DNA from: an uncultured Bacteroides sp.
GTDB lineage: Bacteria; Bacteroidota; Bacteroidia; Bacteroidales; Bacteroidaceae
NCBI RefSeq assembly: GCF_910585845.1
Contig: NZ_CAJUHF010000065.1
Span: forward strand, 1-15,930
Direction of reading: 5' to 3'
Length of the DNA: 15,930 nucleotides
Shown: positions 7,188 to 13,290 of the stretch, in pieces
Position numbering within the stretch: the first letter of the stretch is position 1
How the letters are laid out: the number at the start of each line of letters is the position of its first letter
The notes under the pieces: generated by a model
Seen by the model: only the letters and a program-made list of their open reading frames with translations
Databases searched by the model: none
Told to the model about the DNA's origin: nothing
Made by a program: the position numbers and the translations under genes

Positions 7188-7207
7188 CAAAGTTACGAAT
7201 AAATTCG
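7188..7207 (-). promoter_or_regulatory. Candidate promoter of the dtd-mazG-deoC unit
   Basis: The minus strand reads TAACTTTG at 7195-7188, an exact TAnnTTTG match, giving a leader of about 40 bases before dtd. Immediately upstream is the short perfect palindrome CGAATAAATTCG (7196-7207), which could be an operator or chance. No -33 TTTG is visible. Confidence 0.45.
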
Positions 7208-7307
7208 TGATAGCTTGTATTCGGGTAAGACTATATTTCTGATGCAATAAATCTGTGCACTTGGTTATCTTCGTTATTTTACGCTTTCACCGCTATTTCC
7301 CGTCTCT

Positions 7308-9149
7308 CTAAAACTCTTTGGGCTTGGTATCGAAGTATTCTCTGATGATTTTTGCCTTAGCTTCCCCCGTTACAGCGGCAAGAGCTTCCAGAGAGGCTTC
7401 CTTGATGCGCTTCACACTCTTGAACTCTTTCAGAAGGGCAGATTTTGTTTTCCCGCCAATGCCTTTTATGCTGTCCAATTTAGAAGCGATTTGCCTTTTG
7501 CTGCGTTTATCGCGATGGAAAGTGATGGCGAAGCGGTGAACTTCATCTTGTATCTGCGTTAAAAGCCTGAAGAGAGGCGTGTTTTGCTTCAATCCGATGG
7601 TTTGGGGCGGGAAGCCGTAAAGTAACTCTGATGTACGGTGTTTACCGTCCTTGGCAAGTCCTGCAATGGGAATATCCAGGTTCAGCTCATCCATTACCTC
7701 TTTTACTGCGCTCATTTGTCCCTTTCCACCGTCGGTAATAAGGAGGTCGGGCAGGGGGGATTCTTCTTCGATGGCGCGCTGATAACGGCGTCTGACGACT
7801 TCTTTCATGGAAGCATAATCATCGGCACCTATCACTGTCTTGATGTTATACTTCCTGTAGTCCTTTTTAGATGGTTTTGCCTTCTTGAAGACCACGCAGG
7901 CAGCTACGGGATCGGAACCTTGGATGTTCGAGTTATCGAAGCATTCTATCTGTATCGGCAAGCGGTCCAGATGTAACTCATCCTGTATCTCTTTCATCAG
8001 TCGGACGCTTCTTTGCTCCGGATTCAGTTTTTCCGCCTGTTTCAACCGGTCTGCTTTATATTGTTTTACGTTCAGGATGGAAAGTTCCAATAACTTCTTC
8101 TTGTCTCCCCGCTGAGGAATGGTGAATACGACATCTTTCAACTCCATACCTATCTCGAAAGGTACGATGATTTCGCGGGAAAGGCTCTTGTAGCGTTCGC
8201 GCATCTCGACAATGCCCAATTGGAGTAACTCTTCTTTTGTCTCGTTCAGCCGTTTCTTATATTCGAAGGTGAAAGCCTGGTTAATGGCACCGTTGGTGAT
8301 GTGGAGGTAATTGATGAAAGCGGACTTTTCGTCGTTATCTTCTTCTATGGAGAAGACATCGATGTTATGCAGTATGTTGCTTACCACTTCCGACTTGGCA
8401 CGGTAGTTTGCAATCAGCATATACTTCTCCTTGATCTTTTGCGCCTCTTCAAACTTCATTTCGGCTGCCAAGTCTTGCATCTGCTGGAACAACATCCGCT
8501 CTATCTCCTGTGTATTCCCTTTTAGAATTTCCTTGATTTCACCGATATTCCTCATGTACTCGTCTATTGTCTGCTTGCCGATACAGGGGCCTGCACAGTT
8601 TTTGATGTGATATTCCAGACAGACGTTGAACTTACCGGCACTGATATTCTCGGGCGAGAGATTGAGGGGGCAGGTACGTAGCGGATACAAGTGCTTGATG
8701 AGGTCGAGCACTGCATTCATGGACGGGGTGTGGCTGTAAGGTCCGTAATAAGAGGAACCGTTGCGTATGATCTTCCTCGTCTTGAATATCCTCGGGAAGT
8801 ATTCGTTCTGTATGCAGATGGAAGGGTAGGTTTTGTCGTCTTTCAGAAGTACGTTGTATCGTGGCTTATACTTCTTGATCAGGTTGTTCTCCAATAGGAG
8901 AGCATCCTCTTCGCTGTTCACTACGATGTAGCGTATGTCGGCGATCTTGCTGACAAGTATCCTTGTCTTTCCCGGTTCGTGCTCTTTGTTGAAATAGGAG
9001 GAAACCCTTCGCTTCAGGTTCTTGGCTTTGCCTACGTAGATGATTACCCCTTCGGTGTTCAGGTATTGATAGATGCCGGGGCTTTCGGGAAGGTTTAATA
9101 CGATCCCTCTTAGATATTCGTTCGTCTTCAGTTCCGGGCTATTCTCCAT
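7308..9149 (-). CDS. uvrC: Excinuclease ABC subunit C
   Basis: UvrC makes both incisions around a bulky DNA lesion in nucleotide excision repair, acting with UvrA and UvrB. The 613-residue length is normal. In order: an N-terminal GIY-YIG nuclease (GIYQYL about 25-30, IIYVGKAKNLKRRV 36-49) for the 3' cut; four conserved cysteines in the stretch after LYPLRTC (ending KNCAGPC), matching the ligands of the Fe-S cluster known in E. coli UvrC; a UVR helix pair (AAEMKFEEAQKIKEKY) that contacts UvrB; the RNase H-like nuclease (IECFDNSNIQGSDPVAA and DLLITDGGKGQMSAV) for the 5' cut; and tandem helix-hairpin-helix motifs at the C-terminus (LDSIKGIGGKTKSALL). It lies between apt and dtd on the same strand, with gaps of about 207 and 167 bases. 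No clear -7 box was found upstream. Confidence 0.97.
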   Translation of the reverse strand: MENSPELKTNEYLRGIVLNLPESPGIYQYLNTEGVIIYVGKAKNLKRRVSSYFNKEHEPGKTRILVSKIADIRYIVVNSEEDALLLENNLIKKYKPRYNVLLKDDKTYPSICIQNEYFPRIFKTRKIIRNGSSYYGPYSHTPSMNAVLDLIKHLYPLRTCPLNLSPENISAGKFNVCLEYHIKNCAGPCIGKQTIDEYMRNIGEIKEILKGNTQEIERMLFQQMQDLAAEMKFEEAQKIKEKYMLIANYRAKSEVVSNILHNIDVFSIEEDNDEKSAFINYLHITNGAINQAFTFEYKKRLNETKEELLQLGIVEMRERYKSLSREIIVPFEIGMELKDVVFTIPQRGDKKKLLELSILNVKQYKADRLKQAEKLNPEQRSVRLMKEIQDELHLDRLPIQIECFDNSNIQGSDPVAACVVFKKAKPSKKDYRKYNIKTVIGADDYASMKEVVRRRYQRAIEEESPLPDLLITDGGKGQMSAVKEVMDELNLDIPIAGLAKDGKHRTSELLYGFPPQTIGLKQNTPLFRLLTQIQDEVHRFAITFHRDKRSKRQIASKLDSIKGIGGKTKSALLKEFKSVKRIKEASLEALAAVTGEAKAKIIREYFDTKPKEF

Positions 9150-9195
9150 AAATGATTCGTTTTATTCCCGATTAAACGGGATGTTTTTTATATTA

Positions 9196-9350
9196 GGAGC
9201 TTTTTGAGTTCTTGAGTTGTTCTCATTAGTATATCGACTTATAGACTCGTCAACTTGCAAACTTACAAACTCAGGAACTCAAAACTCATTAACTTGCAAA
9301 CTCGTCAACTTACAAGAGTATCGCTTTTAACTCCCGATAACTCCTTTCCC
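9196..9350 (-). repeat. Interspersed 3' element, copy B, with a 17-bp hairpin (after apt)
   Basis: Read leftward from the apt stop it begins AAAGGAGTTATCGGGAGTT (9347-9329), as in copy A. Bases 9204-9265 align to 5356-5417 at 48 of 62, all 14 differences being transitions. Bases 9202-9218 and 9268-9284 form a 17-bp stem with a single T-G wobble. No U-tract follows the stem on either strand, so it is not a classical terminator. The element also occupies the 5' flank of uvrC. Confidence 0.7.
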
Positions 9351-9356
9351 TCCCAT

Positions 9357-9881
9357 TCATAAAGAGAGTACCGACTGCACGTCCACCTCCTTGTCGAACA
9401 CTTCTTTCCCATGCAGGTCTTTCAGTTCGATGATGAAGTTTACGTATATCTTCTTCGGATTCATCTTCTGCACCAGCTTGCAGGCGGCTTCCATTGTCCC
9501 TCCTGTGGCGAGCAGATCATCGTGCAGCAATACGACGTCATTCTCGTCTAAGGCATCCTTGTGTATCTGGATTGTGTCTTTACCGTATTCCTTGTCGTAG
9601 CTTTCCTCGATGGTCTCGGCGGGGAGCTTACCCGGTTTGCGGATGGGGATGAATCCGGCACCTAAACGAGTTGCCAGGATAGGACCCATGATGAAGCCTC
9701 TTGATTCGATACCCACGACTTTTGTGATGCCTTTGTCTTTGTACATTTCATACATAGTGTCTGAAAGTTCTTGCAGGCAAGCTGCGTCTTTGAACAGTGT
9801 CGTCACATCGTAGAAGAGGATTCCCGGAATGGGAAAATCGGGTATTTCCCGAATACTTTTTGTGAGAGTTTCTTTGCTCAT
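9357..9881 (-). CDS. apt: Adenine phosphoribosyltransferase
   Basis: Apt joins adenine to PRPP to give AMP (purine salvage). The 174-residue protein shows the PRPP-binding loop VVLLHDDLLATGGT (residues 116-129, acidic pair D121-D122), the N-terminal IPDFPIPGILFYDVT typical of Apt, and the flexible-loop region around RKPGKLPAETI. I start at the ATG at 9881 (MSKETLTKSIREIPDFP), the usual family start; an upstream in-frame ATG at 9923 would add 14 atypical residues. It follows mnmG after 58 bases on the same strand, close enough to share its transcript. Its 3' flank carries copy B of the interspersed element. Confidence 0.96.
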   Translation of the reverse strand: MSKETLTKSIREIPDFPIPGILFYDVTTLFKDAACLQELSDTMYEMYKDKGITKVVGIESRGFIMGPILATRLGAGFIPIRKPGKLPAETIEESYDKEYGKDTIQIHKDALDENDVVLLHDDLLATGGTMEAACKLVQKMNPKKIYVNFIIELKDLHGKEVFDKEVDVQSVLSL

Positions 9882-9939
9882 AATCAGTTTGTTTAATGAG
9901 GTTATTGAATCCTTTTGTTTCACGTGGAACGCGGACGGT

Positions 9940-11814
9940 TTATCTGCCCGAAAGTACCAGCAGGACGTTTATATCGCTTGGCGATACGCCGGGAATGCGG
10001 CTTGCCTGGGCTATCGTCTCCGGGTCTATCTTCACGAGCTTCTGCCGCGCTTCGGTAGAGAGGGACTGGATGGAGGCATAGTCGAACTTTCCTTTTATCT
10101 TGATGTTCTCCAGCCGTCCTAACTTGTCGGCAATGATCCGTTCGCGGCCGATGTAGCCTTCGTATTTGATGAGTATCTCAGCAGCTTCGATAATCTCTTC
10201 TTTCCTTTCGGTGATTTTGTCCAGCTCTCGGCGGAAGGCGCTGACGTGTTCCGCCATATTCTGGATGTTCACTTGCGGACGGTTGATGAGGTCGATGAGT
10301 TTGCAGCCTTGACGTAGGGGAGTGGTGCCCAGTTCTTCTAATATGGGATTGATAAGTGCTGGTTTCATCGAGTAGTTGCGTGTGAAGTCTATGATATGGT
10401 TCACGGCTTCGCGCTTACGCTTTAGCAGCTCGTAGCGGTCGGCTTTGGCAAGTCCGAGGTTCCAGGACTTCTCGGTGAGGCGCATGTCTGCGTCGTCCAT
10501 ACGCAGGAGGATGCGGTATTCGGCGCGCGAGGTGAACATCCGATAGGGCTCGTCCACGCCTTTGGTAACGAGATCATCGATGAGTACGCCGATATAGGCT
10601 TCATCACGCTTGAGAGTGAAGGGGACGCCACCGTGGCAGTTAATATGGGCATTGATACCGGCGATGATGCCTTGTCCGGCGGCTTCTTCATAACCGGTAG
10701 TACCATTCACCTGTCCGGCAAAGAAGAGGTTCTTGATTTTTTTCGATTCCAACGTATGTTTCAGTTGGGTGGGATCGAAGTAATCATATTCGATGGCATA
10801 GCCGGGGCGGTAGATGACGAGATCCTTGAATGCAGGTATCTTCTTTAGCGCTTCGATTTGGATATTCATCGGAAGGGAAGAAGAGAACCCGTTCAGATAA
10901 AGTTCTTGTGTCGTTTCGCCTTCTGGTTCGAGGAAAAGCTGGTGCTGCTCTTTGTCGGGGAAGGTGACGATTTTGGTCTCTATGCTTGGACAGTAACGGG
11001 GACCGATACTTTGAATCTGTCCGTTGAATAGGGGGGAATCCGGCAAACCTTCGCGCAGGATGCGGTGTGCTTCTTCGTTGGTGAAGCAGGTCCAGCATGG
11101 AAGTTGTTTCAAGTGCCGGATGCTGGTATCCATGAATGAGAACTTGTGGAAGTCTGATTCCCCATCTTGCACTTCCATATATTCATAGTGCACGCTCCGT
11201 CCATCGATCCGTACCGGGGTACCGGTCTTCATCCGTCCGTACTCGATACCATGCCTTGCGATGGATTCGGTCAATCTGTAGGATGCGGGTTCTGCCATGC
11301 GTCCGCCTGCCAGTTGGGTGCGTCCGATGTGCATGAGACCATTCAGGAAGGTACCGGCGGTGAGGACGATGCATTTGGCTCGGAAGGTGACGTCGAGCAG
11401 GGTGGTGAGCCCGGTTACTTCGCCGTTTTCGACGATAAGTTCACGCACGGTGTCTTGCCAGATATGCAAGTTGGGGGTGTTCTCCAATATTTCGCGCCAT
11501 GCCCAGATGAACTTGTTGCGGTCACACTGCGCACGCGGGCTCCACATGGCGGGGCCTTTGGAGCGGTTGAGTATGCGGAACTGGATGGCGGTCTGGTCAG
11601 TCACCAGTCCCATGTATCCGCCCAGGGCGTCTATTTCTCGAACGATTTGTCCTTTGGCAATGCCGCCTACGGCGGGATTACAGCTCATCTGCCCGATTTT
11701 GTTCATGTCCATCGTGATAAGGCAGGTCTTTGAACCCAGGTTGGCGGCGGCAGCGGCGGCCTCACAGCCGGCATGTCCGGCGCCGATTACAATAACGTCG
11801 TATTTAAATTCCAT
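9940..11814 (-). CDS. mnmG: tRNA wobble-uridine carboxymethylaminomethylation enzyme
   Basis: MnmG (GidA) works with MnmE to place the carboxymethylaminomethyl or aminomethyl group on C5 of U34 in certain tRNAs, using FAD, NADH and methylene-tetrahydrofolate. The 624-residue product has the FAD-binding Rossmann motif VIGAGHAG (9-16), the family signature MSCNPAVGGIAKGQ with C45, NRSKGPAMWSPRAQCDR, HIGRTQLAGGR, the second catalytic cysteine in RYCPSIETK, and a helical C-terminal domain that docks to MnmE. I chose the ATG at 11814 (MEFKYDVIVIGAGHAG); the in-frame ATG nine codons upstream lies beyond the probable transcription start. A -7 box at 11839-11846 gives a leader of about 18 bases. Cytosolic, dimeric in known cases. 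Confidence 0.97.
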   Translation of the reverse strand: MEFKYDVIVIGAGHAGCEAAAAAANLGSKTCLITMDMNKIGQMSCNPAVGGIAKGQIVREIDALGGYMGLVTDQTAIQFRILNRSKGPAMWSPRAQCDRNKFIWAWREILENTPNLHIWQDTVRELIVENGEVTGLTTLLDVTFRAKCIVLTAGTFLNGLMHIGRTQLAGGRMAEPASYRLTESIARHGIEYGRMKTGTPVRIDGRSVHYEYMEVQDGESDFHKFSFMDTSIRHLKQLPCWTCFTNEEAHRILREGLPDSPLFNGQIQSIGPRYCPSIETKIVTFPDKEQHQLFLEPEGETTQELYLNGFSSSLPMNIQIEALKKIPAFKDLVIYRPGYAIEYDYFDPTQLKHTLESKKIKNLFFAGQVNGTTGYEEAAGQGIIAGINAHINCHGGVPFTLKRDEAYIGVLIDDLVTKGVDEPYRMFTSRAEYRILLRMDDADMRLTEKSWNLGLAKADRYELLKRKREAVNHIIDFTRNYSMKPALINPILEELGTTPLRQGCKLIDLINRPQVNIQNMAEHVSAFRRELDKITERKEEIIEAAEILIKYEGYIGRERIIADKLGRLENIKIKGKFDYASIQSLSTEARQKLVKIDPETIAQASRIPGVSPSDINVLLVLSGR

Positions 11815-11838
11815 TCGTCCAGTGTATTTAAGTTGGTG

Positions 11839-11846
11839 CAAATATA
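11839..11846 (-). promoter_or_regulatory. -7 promoter box of mnmG (TATATTTG)
   Basis: The minus strand reads TATATTTG, an exact TAnnTTTG match 24 bases before the mnmG ATG. No clear -33 TTTG is present. It is the only good box found ahead of mnmG and apt. Confidence 0.5.
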
Positions 11847-11895
11847 GATGAAAATCGTGAGTTTTGCTCCGGATGAAGAAAGAAACTGTCTTTTC

Positions 11896-11961
11896 TGTTG
11901 CGGAAAGTTACGAATGCTGTTGCAGGAAGTTACGAATGTTATCGCAGGAACGTGGGAAGTG
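11896..11961. repeat. Tandem repeat, 22 bases x 2, plus a worn third unit
   Basis: Units start at 11896 and 11918 and share AGTTACGAATG; they match at 19 of 22 bases, with all three differences transitions. A third unit from 11940 matches the second at only 13 of 22 (shared CGCAGGAA), so it is doubtful. The array lies upstream of the mnmG -7 box. Confidence 0.75.
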
Positions 11962-11972
11962 TCGGAATGTCG

Positions 11973-12078
11973 ATAGCCCACAGGTGACACTGATTGGGGG
12001 ATGACTACGGATTTCATCTGATTGATTTGTAGAAAAAATCAGCGGTTATCCGTTTTATCAGTGTTGCCTGTGGGCTAT
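11973..12078. repeat. 106-base multi-tier hairpin with 22-base terminal inverted repeats
   Basis: Bases 11973-11994 and 12057-12078 are inverted copies with 20 of 22 pairs (outer block ATAGCCCACAGG with CCTGTGGGCTAT, inner block ACACTGAT with ATCAGTGT). Inside, ACGGAT (12007-12012) pairs with ATCCGT (12048-12053), and CTGATT (12018-12023) with AATCAG (12037-12042). It could be a small mobile palindromic element (MITE-like) or a structured RNA. No flanking target duplication was recognised. Confidence 0.8.
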
Positions 12079-12248
12079 GATAGGTTTGGATACATTCTCA
12101 GTTGGTTTCTTCCTGGGTTCGAAAGCCCGCGGATCCGAAAGGCCGTACTTCTCCTTGCCGACTATAACGCGACGAAAAAAGCGGCGTTTAACATTGGTTG
12201 ACGTTACGACTCCGGAGTGTTAAAACAATAGGGTCGCTCACTAATCGG

Positions 12249-12272
12249 CCACTAAAAACGGTTTTTTAGTGG
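12249..12272. repeat. Hairpin, 10-bp stem, CGGT loop
   Basis: CCACTAAAAA (12249-12258) pairs perfectly with TTTTTAGTGG (12263-12272) around a four-base loop. No T-tract follows on either strand, so a terminator role is not supported. Confidence 0.6.
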
Positions 12273-12273
12273 A

Positions 12274-12317
12274 GGCAGACTGGGGGCAGAGCGAAGGGAG
12301 AGCGAAGGCAGAGCGTC
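12274..12317. repeat. Tandem repeat, 11 bases x 4
   Basis: Four adjacent units read GGCAGACTGGG, GGCAGAGCGAA, GGGAGAGCGAA and GGCAGAGCGTC. The period is exactly 11, half that of most other arrays in the window. Confidence 0.7.
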
Positions 12318-12344
12318 CGGAAACTAAGGCCGGACGGTTGAAAC

Positions 12345-12617
12345 ATGGTCGAAACAACCGGAAAGGAAGGCAAAAAAATCGGGGAAAAGATGGGAAAGAG
12401 GCTGGAATATTATGCTTTTTTAACCGGTTTCCGTGAACCGTTTTTTGCCTTTATCGTCAGCTTCAATTCTGATGGCTTCTTCGTGAGAGATGCCGATAGG
12501 GTGGCATTTGTGGATGTCACTTCCGCACCGTCCGGTTTTATCCGATCCACGCACTTGATTAGGGCAACTCCCGTCACTGAGTTGACAGCTTCCCGTCACT
12601 AAGCAGGCAGTTTCCTG
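12345..12617. other. Segment with three overlapping open frames, coding status unclear
   Basis: One plus frame with an ATG (12345-12602, 85 residues) and two minus frames without ATG (12410-12595, ending SELKLTIKAKNGSRKPVKKA; 12420-12617, ending SHEEAIRIEADDKGKKRF then TETG) are all open. The minus frames look more protein-like (hydrophilic, Lys-rich tails), but neither has a good start. I recognise no family. It may be an eroded gene or simply stop-poor DNA. Confidence 0.25.
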
Positions 12618-12651
12618 TCATTGAACAGGCAGCTTCCCGTCGCTTAACTCA
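12565..12651. repeat. Tandem repeat, 21-22 bases x 4
   Basis: Units start at 12565 (21 bases), 12586, 12608 and 12630 (22 each). A consensus start is CAGCTTCCCGTCACT, followed by a variable triplet and often AACAGG or AGCAGG. It is the most regular array in the window and sits just past the 3' end of ybeY. Confidence 0.85.
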
Positions 12652-12677
12652 TGGATTATGGTCGCTGGCTTGACGAC

Positions 12678-13088
12678 CTATCTCATCGCCAGCGCCCTGT
12701 TCTCTGCTTCCTCCATGATTTCCCGTTCTCCCGGTCCCTTGTCGTTGATTCCGCAGAGGTGTAGGATGCCGTGTATGATGACGCGGTGCAGTTCCGTGTT
12801 GTAGTCGCTGCCGAAAAGTTCCGCATTCGTACGCACGGTATCGAGGCTGATGAAGAGGTCACCGCTGATCCGGTTGCCTTCGCAGTAATCGAAGGTGATA
12901 ATGTCGGTGTAGTAATCGTGTTGTAGATACTGGCGGTTCACTTCGAGAATCTTCTCGTCGGAACAGAAAATATAGGCGATTTCACCGGCTCTTTTCCCGT
13001 AAGTGGCGGCTACGGCCTTGATCCATTCCGTTGTTTGGCTCTTTTTGATGGCGGGCATATCCACGCCGTCTGTCTGATAACTAATCAT
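12678..13088 (-). CDS. ybeY: Endoribonuclease YbeY (rRNA maturation factor)
   Basis: YbeY is a zinc-dependent RNase involved in 16S rRNA 3'-end maturation and ribosome quality control. The 136-residue protein has the family core, with TDIITFDYCEG (residues 61-71), SGDLFISLDTV (75-85) and the metal site HGILHLCGIND (106-116). Two histidines, H106 and H110, are present, but the position of the third ligand, His in HGxLHLxGyDH of most bacteria, holds Asp116. I believe this is shared by relatives in the phylum, so it is probably functional. The start at 13088 gives the expected length. No -7 box occurs in the 200 bases upstream, which are filled with 22- and 33-base repeats, so it may be read from the spmAB transcript. 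Confidence 0.93.
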   Translation of the reverse strand: MISYQTDGVDMPAIKKSQTTEWIKAVAATYGKRAGEIAYIFCSDEKILEVNRQYLQHDYYTDIITFDYCEGNRISGDLFISLDTVRTNAELFGSDYNTELHRVIIHGILHLCGINDKGPGEREIMEEAENRALAMR

Positions 13089-13106
13089 GGTTGAATTGAA
13101 CTATAG

Positions 13107-13150
13107 ATGTGCTTTATATATTTTTTGTATATGCTTTATATATACTTTGG
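13107..13150. repeat. Tandem repeat, 22 bases x 2
   Basis: Units start at 13107 and 13129 and share TGCTTTATATAT, matching at 18 of 22 bases. The end of the second unit (CTTTGG, from 13145) is the beginning of the next, 33-base array. It lies 18 bases upstream of the ybeY start. Confidence 0.75.
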
Positions 13151-13243
13151 GTTACTAACTTTTTATCTTCTTTTATGCTTTGGGTTACTACCTCTTTATT
13201 TTCTTTTAAACTTTAGGTTACTAACTCTTTCTTCCTTTTTCTC
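13145..13243. repeat. Tandem repeat, 33 bases x 3
   Basis: Units start at 13145, 13178 and 13211. Each begins CTTT(G/A)GGTTACTA and continues as a pyrimidine-rich run; the first two match at 28 of 33. The minus (transcribed) sense is strongly purine-rich, and the array fills the gap between spmAB and ybeY. Confidence 0.88.
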
Positions 13244-13290
13244 TTCCTCCTTCCATTCCCCTTCTCCTGTTACTCCCCAGCGGAAGTACA

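Larger units (their letters stand above)
11815..12677. other. Repeat-rich intergenic region between ybeY and mnmG
   Basis: No gene is convincing here. It contains the mnmG promoter box, a 22-base tandem repeat, a 106-base hairpin, a perfect 10-base palindrome ACTCCGGAGT (12209-12218), a 10-bp hairpin, an 11-base tandem array, two adjacent 6-bp hairpins (GTCCGG/CCGGAC at 12315-12335, CGGTTG/CAACCG at 12335-12360), a stretch with three overlapping open frames, and a four-unit 22-base array. Confidence 0.7.

Noticed and set aside
9165..9192. TCCCG-ATTAAA-CGGGA followed by TGTTTTTTATA as a terminator
   Set aside because: The T-run is on the plus strand, but all neighbouring genes run leftward; the five-pair stem is weak.
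12115..12128. GGGTTCGAAAGCCC, resembling a tRNA T-arm
   Set aside because: No D-arm, anticodon arm or acceptor stem can be built around it; it is a short palindrome-containing hairpin only.
12423..12446. CGGTT-TCCGTG-AACCG hairpin followed by six T on the plus strand as a terminator
   Set aside because: The stem is only five pairs and there is no plus-strand gene upstream to terminate.
12660..12678. GGTCG/CGACC hairpin at the ybeY stop as a terminator
   Set aside because: Five base pairs, overlapping the stop codon, and no T-tract follows on the minus strand.
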